Shown: positions 11,231-24,898 of the stretch, piece by piece
Position numbering within the stretch: the first letter of the stretch is position 1
Layout of the letters: every line of letters begins with the position of its first letter
Assembly (NCBI RefSeq): GCF_020360975.1
Contig: NW_025408667.1
Coordinates: 6,758,001-6,822,000, forward strand
Direction: 5' to 3'
Source: Hirsutella rhossiliensis
Lineage: Eukaryota; Ascomycota; Sordariomycetes; Hypocreales; Ophiocordycipitaceae
Length of the DNA: 64,000 nucleotides
Made by a program: the position numbers and the translations under genes
Notes under the pieces: model-generated
Told to the model about the DNA's origin: nothing
What the model saw: only the letters and a program-made list of their open reading frames with translations
The model's database searches: none

Positions 11231-14200
11231 GATCTAATAGATATCTCCTTAGAAAGGGTGCCGCTTCTTTAAAGGAGTACCCCGCTACCCCCTAAGCGGA
11301 TAGGAAGTATTATAGCTATCTTAGAAGCGATTAGAAGCGCGACGGCTAGCGAGAAGAACGAGGTTCTCGCTATACTAAGGGAGCTATCTACGAGACTAGC
11401 GTTAACCCCTACGACCTTAGTAATACCGGTTACGGCGGCGGTACTATTAATATAGAAGCCGCTTCCTTAGCCGACTTAGGATAGTAAGCTTAAGTCCTTT
11501 TACTTCTTCCTTAGCTAGCTATAAACGAAGTTTATAATAGATAAGAAATAGGGCCTAAACGGCTATTATAATATAGCGTGGTATTTACTCCTCTATACGC
11601 TACCGGAGCCTTAAATACGGCGGATCTCTAGATTCTAGGATAAGGGCGGCCCTAGAGGTAGACGCGACCTATAGGACTTCTTCTAATACCTTATATATAC
11701 GTTCGGCAACGTATAGGAGCGGGAGAAGGCATAGGATAGGCTATAGACCCTTAAGTAAAAGGATAGGCAGACCTTTAGTAAATTCCTCCCTAACTTTAAA
11801 GAGACGCTCTTATAAGCGGCGGGAACTATAGTATAGGAAGATAGCGCGAAGCTTATATAGTTATAGAACTTAATTACGCTAGCCTTATAGGAGCTACTTA
11901 TCCTTATAATTATACTTACTAACTATAGCGAGTATATAAGCCGGTTAATAAAGGTAGTATAGGGCTATAAGTAGACGCTATGTTTCTAGAAGCTTTATAA
12001 GCGTACGCTATATAGCGGTAATAGGATTACTACCCCTCTATAAGAGGAATAGCTAACTATCGATACTAACGGAGATACCTTAATATTAGGTCCCTATATA
12101 GACCGAGCTAAACGCGGTAGGAAGTCGTCTTTAAATATCCCTTATACTATCCCGCTCTCTAAATAATAAGCGAAGTAAGTAATAAGCGAGGAAATTAGGA
12201 AAAGGAAGGCTAATAGCCGCTGCTTATATTACGGCGCGTCTATATACTTTATATTAAAATGCCCCTTCCTTTTAGCTAAGCGGCCTATAGTAGTTTAAGT
12301 AGCGAAGATAGAACCGCTCCTTACCTTAAACGATAAAGAGGACTCCGCTCCCTTAGGCCTAGAGGAAAAAGAGTAGCTCTATAGTAAAAATAGGCTCCGG
12401 AGCCCTAATTACTAGCACTAGTAAAAGAGAAAAAGGAATTATCCGCCTATATAAAAAAGGAGCTTACTTTAATATAAGTTATAGTTAATAACTCCTTGCC
12501 TATCGCCGCCCTTATATACGAGGGCTACTAGTGCTACGCCGTAGTTAATAAGGCGCTTATACGAGAGATATAAGTGCCGGTAAAAAAGATCGCTTTAAGG
12601 TAAGTAAAGGGCGCCTTAAGCGTAATAGAGGGTATAGTAATTAAGGGCATTATATAGCTAGCTATAGAGGTCGATAGTTACTATAAGCTTATCGTAGCCT
12701 ATATAATCTCTTAACTAGAGTTTCCCTTAATCCTTAGGAAACCCTAGTTATTATATATAGAGTTATACTCGGTTCTATACTAAAAGAAGCTATAGTTTAG
12801 GCCTATATAACGGTAGGTCTACTATAATAACGGTTCTATAAGCGTAGGACTAGGCGTGCGAGCTTTATACTTAGTATAAAAAGTCCTTACCTCTATCTTT
12901 ATAAGAACTATATAATAGTTAAAGCGGGAGGAAGGCTAGGTAGCGGCTAATATAGCGGTCTACGTAGTTAGCCTAGCGGATATCGATAAGGCCCTCTAAG
13001 TAAAGAAGCTAAAGTCGCCCTCTAAGCTATAGTAGTAGATATTAAAGCGCTTTTATAACCTCCTACTACTATTTAAGTCCTAGGAAGTAGATAAGCTTAA
13101 CCTATATAAGCTAAAGGTAAACTATAAGATCGTACTCTATACTAATAAAAAGGGGTAGGAACTACCTATACTATTTAGACCGCTATATAGTATATTATAC
13201 GCGGAGCTACTAGTACTAAAGAAGACGCTAAGGGACCTCTTAAATAAGGGTTTTATTTAAGTAAGTAGCTCTAAAGTAAGAGCACCGGTCTTATTTATAC
13301 GTAAACTAAGGGGCAGGATATAGTTCTATTATAACTATAGGGCTCTAAACGTAATTATAAGGCCGGACCGCTACCCCTTACCCTTAATCTTAGATACGCT
13401 TTATAACCTTTTAAAGGTAAAGTAGTTTATAAAGCTAGATATAAAATAAGCGTTTTATAAGGTATAGATCTTAGAGGGTAATAAGTAAAAGACAGCGTTC
13501 TATATATACTATAGCTTATTTAAGTAGCTTATAACGCTTTTTAGCCTCTTAAGAGCGCCCGCTACCTTTTAATATTATATTAATAATATACTTTAAGACT
13601 TTCTTAATAAGTTCGCCTCTATATATATAGATAATATCCTTATTTATATAAGCGGCTCTTATAAGGACTATATATAAAAAGAATAGAGGGTCTTAGAGCG
13701 CCTCTAACTTTATAGGCTTTACCTTAACCTAGATAAGTATAAATTTAAGGTTAAGAGGGTTAAGTACCTAAGCTTTATTATTTATATAGGTATAGGTATA
13801 TAGGCGGATCCTATAAAGATCTAGGCGATTTAAGACTAAGCTGCCCTAACTATATAAATAGGTATATAGAGCTTCCTTAAGTTCGTAAACTATTATAGGA
13901 TGTTTATTAAGGGCTTCTCTTATATTATAATGCCCTTAAACGAGATTACTAGGAAGTAGACTGTCTTTTACTAAGGGCCTATATAGGAAGGAGCGTTCTA
14001 TACGCTTAAGGACCTATTCTCTTAAGCCCTAGTACTACTTTAGTAAGACTTTAACTAGTCTACGTTAGTTAAAGTAGACTATAGTAGCTAGGCACTTAGA
14101 GGAATACTCTCTTAGGAGGTAGATAGGTAGAAGTAACCGGTAGCGTTCTACTCCTATAAGCTAACCTTAGCGGAGCAGAATTACGCTATTTATAATAAAG

Positions 14201-15289
14201 AGATACTAGCGATTATTAGCTACCTTAAGTAATAGTAAGCGGAGCTCTAGAGCTATAAGAGCTTCGAGGTTCTTATAGACTATAGGAACCTCGAGTACTT
14301 TATAACTCGCTAGTACCTCTTAGAGCGGTAAGCCCGCTAGGTAGAGTATCTCTTATACTTTAACTTCTCGATTAAATACCGGCTAAGGCGGGACTCTATA
14401 GTCCTAGATACGCTTTCTTAAAGGGATTAGGACCGGCTAATAGGAGCGGATATCGAGGCCTAGGATCTATAGCTTATCCTATAAGAAGCGCTACGGACTT
14501 ATATAAGAGCTTCCTTAGTAAAGGAAGGCGCAGCGCTAATAAATAAGCCTTCCCCTATACCTTTACCTCGGCCCGGCGAGGAGGGATAGACCGGCCTAAG
14601 GGCGCGTATAGCGCGGGTATTCTAAGATAAGGTCCTCTAGCGCTTATAGGATAGGATATTATCTCTAGACTATACCTACGAGAGTATACGCCGCGCTATT
14701 AAGTCTAGCGCTTAACGCCTCGATTTAAAGCTAAAGCTAAAAGTATAAGTAGCTAACTATTATATCGACCTATAAGGGCACCTATATTAGCGGGGGAGAC
14801 TATAGGTACCGGGCGCGCTATATACTATAGAAGCTAGGGAGAAAGATAGACTGCTAGAGCTAGATAAACGGAACGAGCTCTAAGGGAAGCTAGTCTAGCT
14901 TATTTATAACTCTAGTATCGTAGGCTACTTAGGTAGGTAGGGTATAGTAGTAGGCCTCGCGAGGGATTTCTACTAGCCCCTCCTATAGTACTACGTTCGC
15001 TACTTCCTCTATAACTACGATATCTACGGCCGTACTAAGATTTAAAGGGCATAGCTTAAGGGGCTACTTAAGTAGCTTTTAGTACCTAACTAGTTTTATA
15101 TATATATATAGATAGACTTTTATAAGAAGGTATAAGTAATAAGCGTAGAATCGGGTAATCGATAATATAAGCGGAAAGATCGGTCGAAGGAGTATAGGGT
15201 AGGATTTCGTCCGGAATTTATAACGAGTATATAAGGGGCAAAATAATATATTAAAAGAATAGCGTTATAAAAGATACTTGCGAACTTAC

Positions 15290-15660
15290 TTATTCTATCT
15301 ACTACTCCTAGGGAAATCCTTCGTCTTTTATAGACTATTGCTCGCCTACTAGTAGACTAATTAGTTAGCTTTCTAGTATATTCTATAGTGCTTAAAAAGC
15401 TCTATCTATAGTATATCTTCCTAACTTAGTAGGTGGTCTAATTATAGCGTGATAGTTAACGTAAGACTATGGGTTCTGGTATAAGTAGTAGATTTAACTA
15501 GAATGTTCTATGCCCTACCTATTCTCGTATCGCGGATATCTTCGGAACCGCTAGGCCAAAATAGGTAATAGGGTATCCGTTCTGCTCGTAATTGACTTAT
15601 GCATTTTATGCATATTTTTATTTATAAGGATAGGCTTATCCTAACCCCTTTCCCTAGAGG
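15290..15660. other. segment with weaker RIP inside A2
   Basis: This stretch between the RNase H side and the integrase core of A2 keeps many TG and CA dinucleotides (for example around 15430-15510 and 15580-15620), unlike the sequence on either side. It may be a small younger insertion or a linker that escaped mutation. I could not find terminal repeats or a target duplication. Confidence 0.4.
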
Positions 15661-16836
15661 AAGGTATAGTTATCTAGTAGAGGTCTTTGTCTTTTAAGGG
15701 TTATTCCCTTAGACTATATTATAGAGCCTCTTTTTACTAGCTTATTCTATAAAGCCTCCCTATGCCTATTATTTCTTTATAACAGTAAAATAGGAATATA
15801 AGGGTATATTCTTATAACTTTATAACGGACCTCTTACTTATAGAGGGCGGTAACTACTATATATAGGTAATTAAGGACCGACTTAGTAAGTCTATAGTAT
15901 TAAAGCTAATACTATCTATAAATATAGAGTCCTACGTAGAGCGCTTCTTATAGTACTAGGCCCGCTTATATAGCTAGCTAGCTTTTATTATAAGTGATAA
16001 AGGATCGAATTAAACTAGCCGCTTTTAATAGTACCTATACTAGCTACTTTAGATTACGTAGCTACTTAGTATAGTATATTACCTATAAACCGACGGAGGG
16101 CCTAAGAAGGTTAACTAAGAGGCGTAGGCTTACTTATAGGCCGTTATAGCCTATAACTAAGTAGACTAAGACTATTAGCTCCCCGCGGCCTAACTTATAT
16201 TAAATAGTAGACTATATACCTCTATTAAGATAGCCCTTTTCTTTATAACGTATAGCTTTAAACTACCCTTACTAGTTCCCTTTACTATAGACGTAGTAGT
16301 AAAGTAGTATAGTAATTTATTACTAGAGGGCCGCGCCTCCGCGTTCGTATAAAAGCTATAGGAGACTATAGATTATTACTAATCCGCAATAGCCGCCGCG
16401 GCGTAAGATTAAGAGCGGTACGCTAATAAGACTAGGGCCCTAGTAAATAGGTTTACGGTAAGAGATAAGGTATAGCTAGACCTCTATAACTATAGGTCGG
16501 TATAGCTAAAAAAGAAGCTTAACTAGCTATATATAAAGTTTATAGTATAGAGGGTTATTAGCCTATAGGTTATAGAGCTTAATAGTCTCTTAATAGGGGT
16601 CTATAATAAGATTAACGTAGACCTCTTTTATAGAGCCTCCTTTAACCTACTACCTAGATAAGAAGTAGCGGACGCTTAACCGCTTATAATTAAAGTAGAA
16701 GGAGAAGATAAGTTTAAGGTTAAAGAGATATAGGCCGCGCGCTAGAAAAAGGTCGGTAGGGGGAAACGCTAGGAGGTCTTTATTAAGTAGCGCGGGTATC
16801 TTAACCTTATATAGGAACCTATACGTAATTTAACGG

Positions 16837-17207
16837 GTAAGATCGCACCCTTATAGACATTAGCCCGTTAAAGGGATAAGACCCCTAGCACCCCCCCCCT
16901 TTTAACCTACTTCGAAGTATACTTAAAGGCTTTAAAAAGACCTTAATTATCTAATTAGGTATCTTCCTTAATTATAGTTAATTTAAATTTTTGTTTTTCC
17001 CCTTTAAAGTAGAGGCCGCTAATTACGCGACTTTAGTAAAGATAAAGAGGTATAGAGTAAAGAAATCTCTAAGACTTATATCTATAACCTAAGGCCCTTA
17101 GAGCTATATATAGGACCGATAATTAGATAATTATATAGTTAATTGCTCTACTAATCCTTAGCTATGTACTACGCGTACTTTAGGTATATGCCCTTATCCC
17201 TATTAAA
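16837..17207 (+). repeat. repeat G, left copy (LTR-like, about 370 bp)
   Basis: Starts GTAAGATCGC and ends CCCTATTAA(A). It recurs in the same orientation at 35084-35451 with sharp, coincident borders, which is what a pair of LTRs looks like. It interrupts the A2 chromodomain. No target duplication was found, so the LTR reading is tentative. Confidence 0.65.
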
Positions 17208-20200
17208 ACTAGTCTCTAAGGCATAAACTCGTTATTCCGTTCTATTTATATAGCGACGAGTAGCTTTACGAAGCTAAGAATACCTAGAGGACGACGGTAC
17301 TATTTAAAAAAAATAAAATCTAGGGATTTAATAATTAAAGTAGTAACTACCTTAATAGCTAGAGTTAGGGACCTAATAAGGCGATAGACTTACTAGGAAA
17401 TAAATAATTAGATAATACCTTTGCTAGTAGTAAAGGAAAAGTAATAAGCTAATACTAAAAAACCCCGAGCTCCTATTATCGGCCCTACGACCCTTAATAC
17501 TAGCGACTTAGTTAAGAAACTATAATCCTTATATAATGCTTTAAAAGATATAAATAATAACGATAGCGTAATTTAGACCGTTCTAAAACCCTACTAAGAC
17601 CTCTTACTTATATATATACTAATAATACTAATATAGGTACTAACGAGGGATACCCTAATAACCTTAACCTTAGCTCTCCTTTACGCGGTAGCTTATAGAG
17701 AACGCCTACCTCCTACTAATAGATAAGAAAGTAAGTAATAAGATAGTTATAATAAGATATCCTTTAACTCCGAAAACTCTAACTTTAAATTTCGTAACCT
17801 TATAATCTATAAGTATATTATATCTAGAAACGCTAGCCGTTAAGAGGGATTATCTAATCCTACTACTAGCGATATAAAGAAAATTAAGGTAGATATTAAT
17901 AAGATTACTAATAGACTTAGAGATATACTCGCTAAAAGCTAAGATAACTTTATAGGAAGACTCCGCTAACTATAACTCCTACTTATTAGTAAATTTAACG
18001 GTAAAAACGTAACTAAATTCCTTAAGAAGTTCGAATAGGAGATACGTATTAACTATATCTATAATAAGGATAAAATAGACTAGCTCGAAGTCTATATCTC
18101 TTTTATATAAGCCCTTACTATTAAAATTCTTATAGACGGACTTACCTAAGAAGAAGCGAAGAAGAGACTCCTTTAATACTACTACGTATATAATATTAAA
18201 TAACTAAAAACTACTAACGACTATATAGACTATTATAATACTAAAAAGCCTAAGACTATTACGGAAGTTATAGAATAGCTTAGTCTCTACTTATACCTAT
18301 AGCGTAAGGTATAACTTAATAGCTAGGAAGAATCTATAGTTTAGTTATACTTTATTTACTATATAATACTAAAGGAGCTTATTATTAACGTTATAAAGAG
18401 AAATAGGAAGATATCTAAAGTTATCTCGAAACTCCTATATAAAAGCCTTATCTATATAATTAATAACTACTTAGTACCTCGCTAGGACGTTAAGCGACGA
18501 GATATAGTATCTAAAGTCTATAATTAGAAGCTTAAGAACCTAAAGAAAGACTAGCTTTTTAGGGAAATTAACGAAGTAATAAAGGAAGCCGAATCTAACG
18601 AGGGCAAAGAAAAACTTCCTAAAGAGTTAAAGAAAATAAATAAGAAACCTAGATAGCCTATAAAGGAGATCTTAGACTTAATAAAAGCCTTTAAAGATAT
18701 AAAGATTAACCTTACTTACTAGTAAGAGTAGATATTTAACTAGCTTAATAAGGAATAAAGACGCGTTAGTAGTAGAGGCTACTCTTTAAGTTATAAATAA
18801 GGAGGTAGCGTAAATACTATCGGATTTTACTACCTATCTAATTAATATATATAGTTTTAGGTTAATACTTTTAACTAGCCTAAGAGATACTTTTATTATA
18901 GTAAAGAAAGATACTACCCTAATAAGTATAAGGTATACTCTTAAAACTATAAGATCGGATTTATAATATATAAAGTAATAAATAGGACTCTTTACCTTAA
19001 AAGAAAAGATAACGGAAGTATAATTCCCTTAGTACTTACTAATAGGTTTTCTTAAATAAGTATATATATTTAAAGGCTTATTATATACTAGGTAGATATA
19101 TAGCTAGACTCCTTTATATTACTACTTATAAAATAAGTTAAAGCTATAGTTATACTATCTTACCTAAATTAGGCTACTAGTAAAAGAGAATCCGGTTTCC
19201 TAGACTAGTTTTAGAGATATGGAAGCCCGTATAAGTAGAAGCTAAGGAATTTAAAAGTAAGCGATATAAGAAAAAAAGTAAGAAGGATATTGGTTATTAT
19301 AATTATAGATAATATATAATAAAGCGATATATATAATTAAATAATCTATATAACTATAATAGGGATTAATGCTTATAAGGGGAAAAGATAAAGAGTTAAA
19401 GAGGACGTAGAAGAAATCGAGATAACGAGAATAGTAAAAACTAGCTTAAAGATTATCCTTATATACTATGGATATAGAGTAGATCTAGATAAGAAGTTTA
19501 ATAGACTTACGGATAAAATCGTCGGAGAAATTATATATAAAAGAATCCCGATCCCTTTAAATTACTTAATTAACTTTATTCCCTAACTAAGCGAGAGACT
19601 TAGTATAAGATATATAGATATAGCCTAAGGTATAGAAAACACTAAATTCTAGACCCTAGAGAAAGTAAAGAGTAATATAAAACCCTATAGAGCTACGATA
19701 ACGGTTATAAAAGTAGCCGAAGATAATATAGAGAGTAGTTTACTCCTCCTTAAATATCTATAAGGAAAACTCGCGGTAGCTTTAGTATAAGTTAAAGAAT
19801 AGGACGAAGAATACTAGGTCGAACCGATTAAGCTTACTTACCCTACTTATAAAGAATCGGATTATAAGTACCTCGAAGTCTAATAAGTACTAAAGGAAGT
19901 TAGGTTTATAACTAATATAATTAGCGTAACGTAACTAGCCTAAGGACTATCTAATTAATAAACTCTAGAGGTAATAAGACTAGAGAAAGACGAATTTATT
20001 ATATAGGAAGTAGTACTCTTAATAAGATACTAAGAGATAACTCTAGAGGACCTTATAGCGATTCTTATAATATATATAAATATAGTCCTTATGCCTTTCC
20101 GCTCGCTTAAGTATATATAAGACCTACCCTATATTTAAGTATAGCTCGGTAGCTAGAAAGCTAAAGTTCTAAGCGCCTTAATCGATACTAAGTCTAAAGG

Positions 20201-22026
20201 AAACCTTATTACTAAAAGATACGTAAACGTATATAGGCTTAAAATCCTATTAATAAGAGTATTAATAATAGCGTATACCGGGTCCCTTATAGATATAGTT
20301 AGGGAGGTAGAGACTAATCTCTATCTAGGTATAGCCTAGATACTAATCCGTCTTTATATTACGCTAAATAGAGTCTTAGTCCCCTTTATCCTAGGTATAC
20401 TATTTATTAAAGCCGCGCGTATATTATTTAATTATTCCCTAAGGAACGGCGATATATAGGTTAAATATTAGATCGGCACTATCTAGGTAGTTACGCTAGT
20501 AGTAGGAGCTATTAAATAGGAGCTTTTAGACGAGGTCGATATAGTAAAATCCTTTTAGACTACGACCTTAATAGTTAATAAAGACGTATGCGAAAGACTA
20601 AAGCTTAAGGAGACTATATAGGAAATAGCTACCTAGCTCCTAAGAAATTTTTTTTAGGCTTTAGTAATAGAAGTTAAAGAAGATAACCTAGGAGCTACCT
20701 AATAATTATAGAGAGAACCCCTTATAGATACCTTAACGGCCGAGATTCTCTTACTAAGAGGCAAGATCCTTAGTTATAGAGGGGGCGCTAACTAAGTCCC
20801 TAACCTAGCCTACGCTAGCGTAAACGAGCCCTTAATAGTACTAGTACGATAGTAATTAATTATAGATAAAGGAGATAAGGCGATTCTAGCTATTAGATCT
20901 AAGATAGTAGAAGAGATTATTAAAGTTATAGTTATAGAGGCTATAGGAGAATTTAAGAAAAATATTATTAAAGCTAGAAAGAAGTTTAAAAAGATTTAGA
21001 AGGTTAAAGTTAAGATAAGGAGGAAACGACCTATTAGATTATATAATCTAAGAGTTAATACTCTCTTTAAAAGAAAAGTAAATAAGATTAACCTTATTAA
21101 CGATGCTCTATTAAACGGCTTAACGCTAAAAGGGGACCCTAACTAAAAGAAGACTAAATAGAATACTATTAAAGATAGGATATAGCCTAGACCCTACCTA
21201 GAATACTTAATAGGAAAATTCTTAAGTATATAGAAAGGAAAGCGGCTAATATAAGAAAGACTTAAAGTAATCTATAAATAATTTAAGGGCTTTTTTATAA
21301 AAGTAGAAATCTAGATTTTCAATAGTATTCTATTTAATAGGAAAGTAGCGTTATCCTAGGACTTTATAAAAAGAGGTAAAGTCGACCTAGCTATAGCCCT
21401 ACTATAGGTTATTAAGATAATAGAATATAAAGTATAGTAAGTAGCCTTAATCCCGATCTTAAAAGCGATAGAGTAGAAAGTTATCGATATCCTTAAAATT
21501 AAACTAAAAATAAGAGTCCTTAAAAAAGGGTATAGGCCCTATAAAAACCCTTTTTTCCTAGTAGTAAAGAAAGATAAAGGACTACGCTTAATTAATTCCG
21601 CTATATATATAAATACCGTTATAATAAGAGATATAAACCTACCGCTAAATATAAATAAATTTAGCGACTACTTCTCGATATATAAGATCCTTTCCCTCCT
21701 AAACCTTTTTTTAGGCTATAATTAAATCCCTCTTAATATTAAAAGCTATAACTTAACGATATTCGCGATACTTATTAGCCTCTTATATATATATACTCCT
21801 TAAGGGCTATAAACTTAGTCGGCTAATTTATAAGGATAATATAAAGAATCCTATAAGACCTTATACCGAATATCTATAGGAATTTCCTTAATAATATAAG
21901 TATTAAAGGGCCTAATATAACGTATAATAATAAAGAGGTAGTACTAAGAGTAAGGAGATTTATTTTTAAATACCTTATTAACCTTAATAAAGTCCTAGTT
22001 AATATCGAACTCTTTAGTTATATAAT
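17208..22026 (+). mobile_element. Gypsy element B, gag to RT part, RIP-dead
   Basis: A second Gypsy-type element, different from A and C. The frame shows a gag with a zinc-knuckle remnant (CFYC...) at about 18885-18930, an aspartic protease remnant ALIDTKSKGN at about 20186 (DTGS with Gly lost), and reverse transcriptase from about 21500. That RT segment includes KDKGLRLIN and a GY-IPL-KS block near 21715. The element is split here by Copia-1 and resumes at 28081. Stops are TAA/TAG throughout. Confidence 0.8.
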
Positions 22027-22594
22027 TATAAGGAACGGTGTTCCTACTATAAATAAAGCAGCTATACTATACTCTCCCGATTATATAAGCTAATACGTAG
22101 TATATTAATTATAGATAAAATCTTATTATATAGAGCAAGAATCGCTTGTTATTTTTCATGTTATTATACATTAAACGGGTTGCCGGTTATCGTATAATCG
22201 GGAATCGAAGGAACAGAGCTAGCTTAGAATGCTAGCTAAGACCTCTTAAGAACACCGGCACGACCAACCTCCTCTAAACACGAATATTAGTAGAACCAAG
22301 ACACTTCTAGATTCACTCGAGATATCACGGAATTCCCTAGTCTTAGGGCTATACGGCAGCCTAAATCTGGTCCCGAAAGGTTCTTCCGTTTAGCTACAAT
22401 TGTCTATATAAGACAGTATGTCCGCTAGTAGATAGATAGAGAATAATTAACTTAAACACCTCTTCTATACACTAATACACTACTAATAAATTCCGTTGAA
22501 AATCCTACCTTATACTCCTTCCTCCCCTCTATCACGTAGTCTTACGTGATTCCTTGATTTCCTAAAATTCCGCTTTTGCTTATATACCTTAAGA
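22027..22594 (+). repeat. Copia-1 5' LTR
   Basis: 568 bp, beginning TATAAGGAACGG and ending CCTTAAGA. It differs from the 3' LTR at scattered transition sites. Confidence 0.92.
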
Positions 22595-22608
22595 GGTTAT
22601 GAGCCCGG
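22595..22608 (+). other. Copia-1 primer-binding site for a half initiator tRNA
   Basis: GGTTATGAGCCC directly follows the 5' LTR. It is the exact complement of the anticodon stem-loop of eukaryotic initiator tRNA-Met (GGGCUCAUAACC), not of a tRNA 3' end. Drosophila copia is primed by the 5' half of this tRNA, so the same mechanism is inferred here. The inverted Copia-2 copy has the RIP-changed equivalent at about 47599-47610. Confidence 0.8.
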
Positions 22609-23056
22609 CTTACTCCTTTTAAGCCGGGAAATCAACTACTTATACCTTTGAAATTCCTCGTCGAAATATTCAATCAAAATTCCTTTCGAAATTCCCCCTG
22701 ACTTCTTTTACCTTCCTACGCTCTTAAACTCCCGCCTAGACTTCTCGATCCCTACGAACGAAATAATACCGAATTTATATAAAATAGGTAGATAGAAAGA
22801 ATATAAATTCTCTAGACTTAAGGGAAATTTAAATTATACTCTTTAGACTATAAGGATAAGAGCTATCCTTACTAAGGAAAAGCTTATCGCTACCTTAGAG
22901 CAAGAAAATCATATAAAGACTATAGAAGCTTTATCCTAGATTTTTCTTCGAGTCGAAGATAGCCCTTTAATGCAAATTAAGCATTTAATAAATGCTAAAG
23001 CTGCTTAGGATAAGCTTATAAAGCTATATAATCCGTCGAATTTCTCGTCGAATTAT

Positions 23057-23374
23057 TTGCTTATAAAGCAGCTCTTTAATCTTAGTCCCTCGGGCTCTAA
23101 TTTAGAGAAATACCTTTATAAGGTAAAGGAAATCTATAAGGATTTAAAATCCCGTAATATAGAAATTCTAGAAGTTGTCCTTATAGCATGGATTCTTAAT
23201 TGCCTTAATAAGGAATTTAGAAGCTATATTATAAATATTACGCAGAGCCTTAGGTATAATTCTACGGCGTTTACCCTCGAATCCCTAACAGCTAGTCTTT
23301 TAGACGAAGCTAGAAGAATAGAGGATATAGATGAATCTTCGGAGAAAGCCTTCTTAATACGAAGGAAGCCTTAG
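23057..23374 (+). pseudogene. Copia-1 gag fragment (105 codons open)
   Basis: Open stretch of the Copia gag polyprotein. The pattern L...Y....I...L......I.D......L..L...F..... is typical of the UBN2/retrotrans-gag family. The frame continues upstream to about 22740 and downstream beyond TAG stops, so this is a piece of a broken gene, not an independent protein. Confidence 0.8.
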
Positions 23375-24532
23375 AAATCCTATAGAAATTCTATGGATAC
23401 TCCTTATTATAAGGAATATAAAAAACCAGGGCATTTTATAGCAAATTCCTATAAATTACACCTAAATAAGGCTCCCGCTTATTAGGTATTAAATAAAGGA
23501 AAAAGGGACGATAGGACTCGAATTTCTAAGAAGAGAAAATCTTCTTCTTCTTCTTCCTCTAGGAAGAAATCCCCTTCTAGTAGCATTTCTACTACTAATA
23601 AAAGAAGGAAGGCTCGAATTACCGAGCTAGAGTCCGATTCGGAAGATAGTAATAAGGTCTTAAATATAGCTTCGTAAGAAAATATAGACCTAGATATCGA
23701 CCTTATAGACCTTTCTAGGGCTCCGACCCCTATATAAACGTCTAAGGATTTAGAGGTAATTTTAACCTCTATAAATACCCCTATAGCAAAAGCTAATAAA
23801 GACTCTCTTTTAGGACCTCTAAAAGCCTCGATTCCTAGAATAAAGGAATTAGTCTTAAAGGTAAGAGAAGGAGGATTTCCTAGTTATAAGAATAAAAGGA
23901 TCTTTGATTTTATATATAATACCGGAGCTACTAGGCATATAGTATCTAATAAGAATTTCCTTATTAACTATAAAGAAATTAAGTCTAAAGTTTACTAGGG
24001 AAAAGCTTCCTTTATATTAGTAAAAGGAAAGGGGGACTTAGTATTTAAGTTCCCGTATAGTAGAAAAAGGTATATCCTTCGAGACTGCTTTTATATACCC
24101 GAATTAAGGGTAAATATACTATCCTAATCTTATTTTAATAATACCTATGCCTTAATAGGAGGAAATAAAGTCCTTTTATTAGATAATAAGGCTAAGGTCC
24201 TTACTAAAGGATTTCTTAGAAATAAATTATATTATATACCTATAGAACCTTTATTAGAAAGCCAATTAATCCTTATTACGTCTTTAAAAGCAAAGGATAT
24301 AGATTTTTATACCTAGCACTTACGCTTAGGGTATATAAATAGTAGGGCTATTTTAGAAATATTAAAAAGATATAATAAGGATATAAAAATGCCTCTAGAA
24401 GAGGAAAATAAAATAAGGCAATGCGAAATATATATTAGAGCTAAAGCAACGAATAAGGTTAATAAATAACCTTCGTATAAGTCTTATTCTTATTTAGAAA
24501 AAATAGTATTAGATATTTAGGGGCCAATTAAA

Positions 24533-24898
24533 GTGCCTACTTATAATAAATATCACTATTATATTTCTTTCCTAGACGTAGGAACCCGATATCTAGAAAT
24601 ATACCTTCTTCGAAAAAAGGGAGAAGCTCTAGATAGGTTCCTAGAATTTAAAAATAGGGTAGAAAATAACCCTAAAAATACTAGGATTAGAGAAGCATTT
24701 TCTAATAATGCTAAAGAATTTATATATAAAATAAAGCTCTATTACGAAAAAGAAGGAATTACCTTTAATTCTAGTCCTCCTAGGACGCTGGAATCTAACG
24801 GTAGAATAGAAAGAATAAATCGTACTATATTAGAAAAGTACGAGCTCTTTTATTTACTGCTAGGCTTCCTAAATATCTATAGGGAGAAGCTGTTTTAA
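24533..24898 (+). pseudogene. Copia-1 integrase fragment (121 codons open)
   Basis: Open part of the DDE integrase core. It has the characteristic SNNAKEF segment (normally SDNG.EF) and a downstream NGRIERINRTI motif carrying the catalytic-Glu helix. The first Asp of the triad region lies just upstream, past a TAG. The second Asp has changed to Asn, consistent with RIP damage. Confidence 0.85.

Larger units (their letters stand above)
11025..16836 (+). mobile_element. Gypsy element A2 with integrase and chromodomain, RIP-dead
   Basis: The longest copy of family A. It starts with the 206 bp leader at 11025 inside A1 and runs through gag, protease, RT and RNase H (to about 14450) and then integrase. 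Around 15990 the frame gives the integrase core around the SD.GSN box. At about 16740-16830 it reads a chromodomain-like segment (EVF.K-RGY....EP) at the integrase C-terminus, which marks the chromovirus branch of Gypsy elements. It ends abruptly at 16836 within the chromodomain where repeat G starts, so no 3' LTR is present. All frames carry RIP-type stops. Confidence 0.87.

Noticed and set aside
7597..14450. A1 and A2 as a simple tandem duplication
   Set aside because: A1 stops mid-element where the A2 leader begins and base changes differ along the copies, so nesting or truncation fits better.
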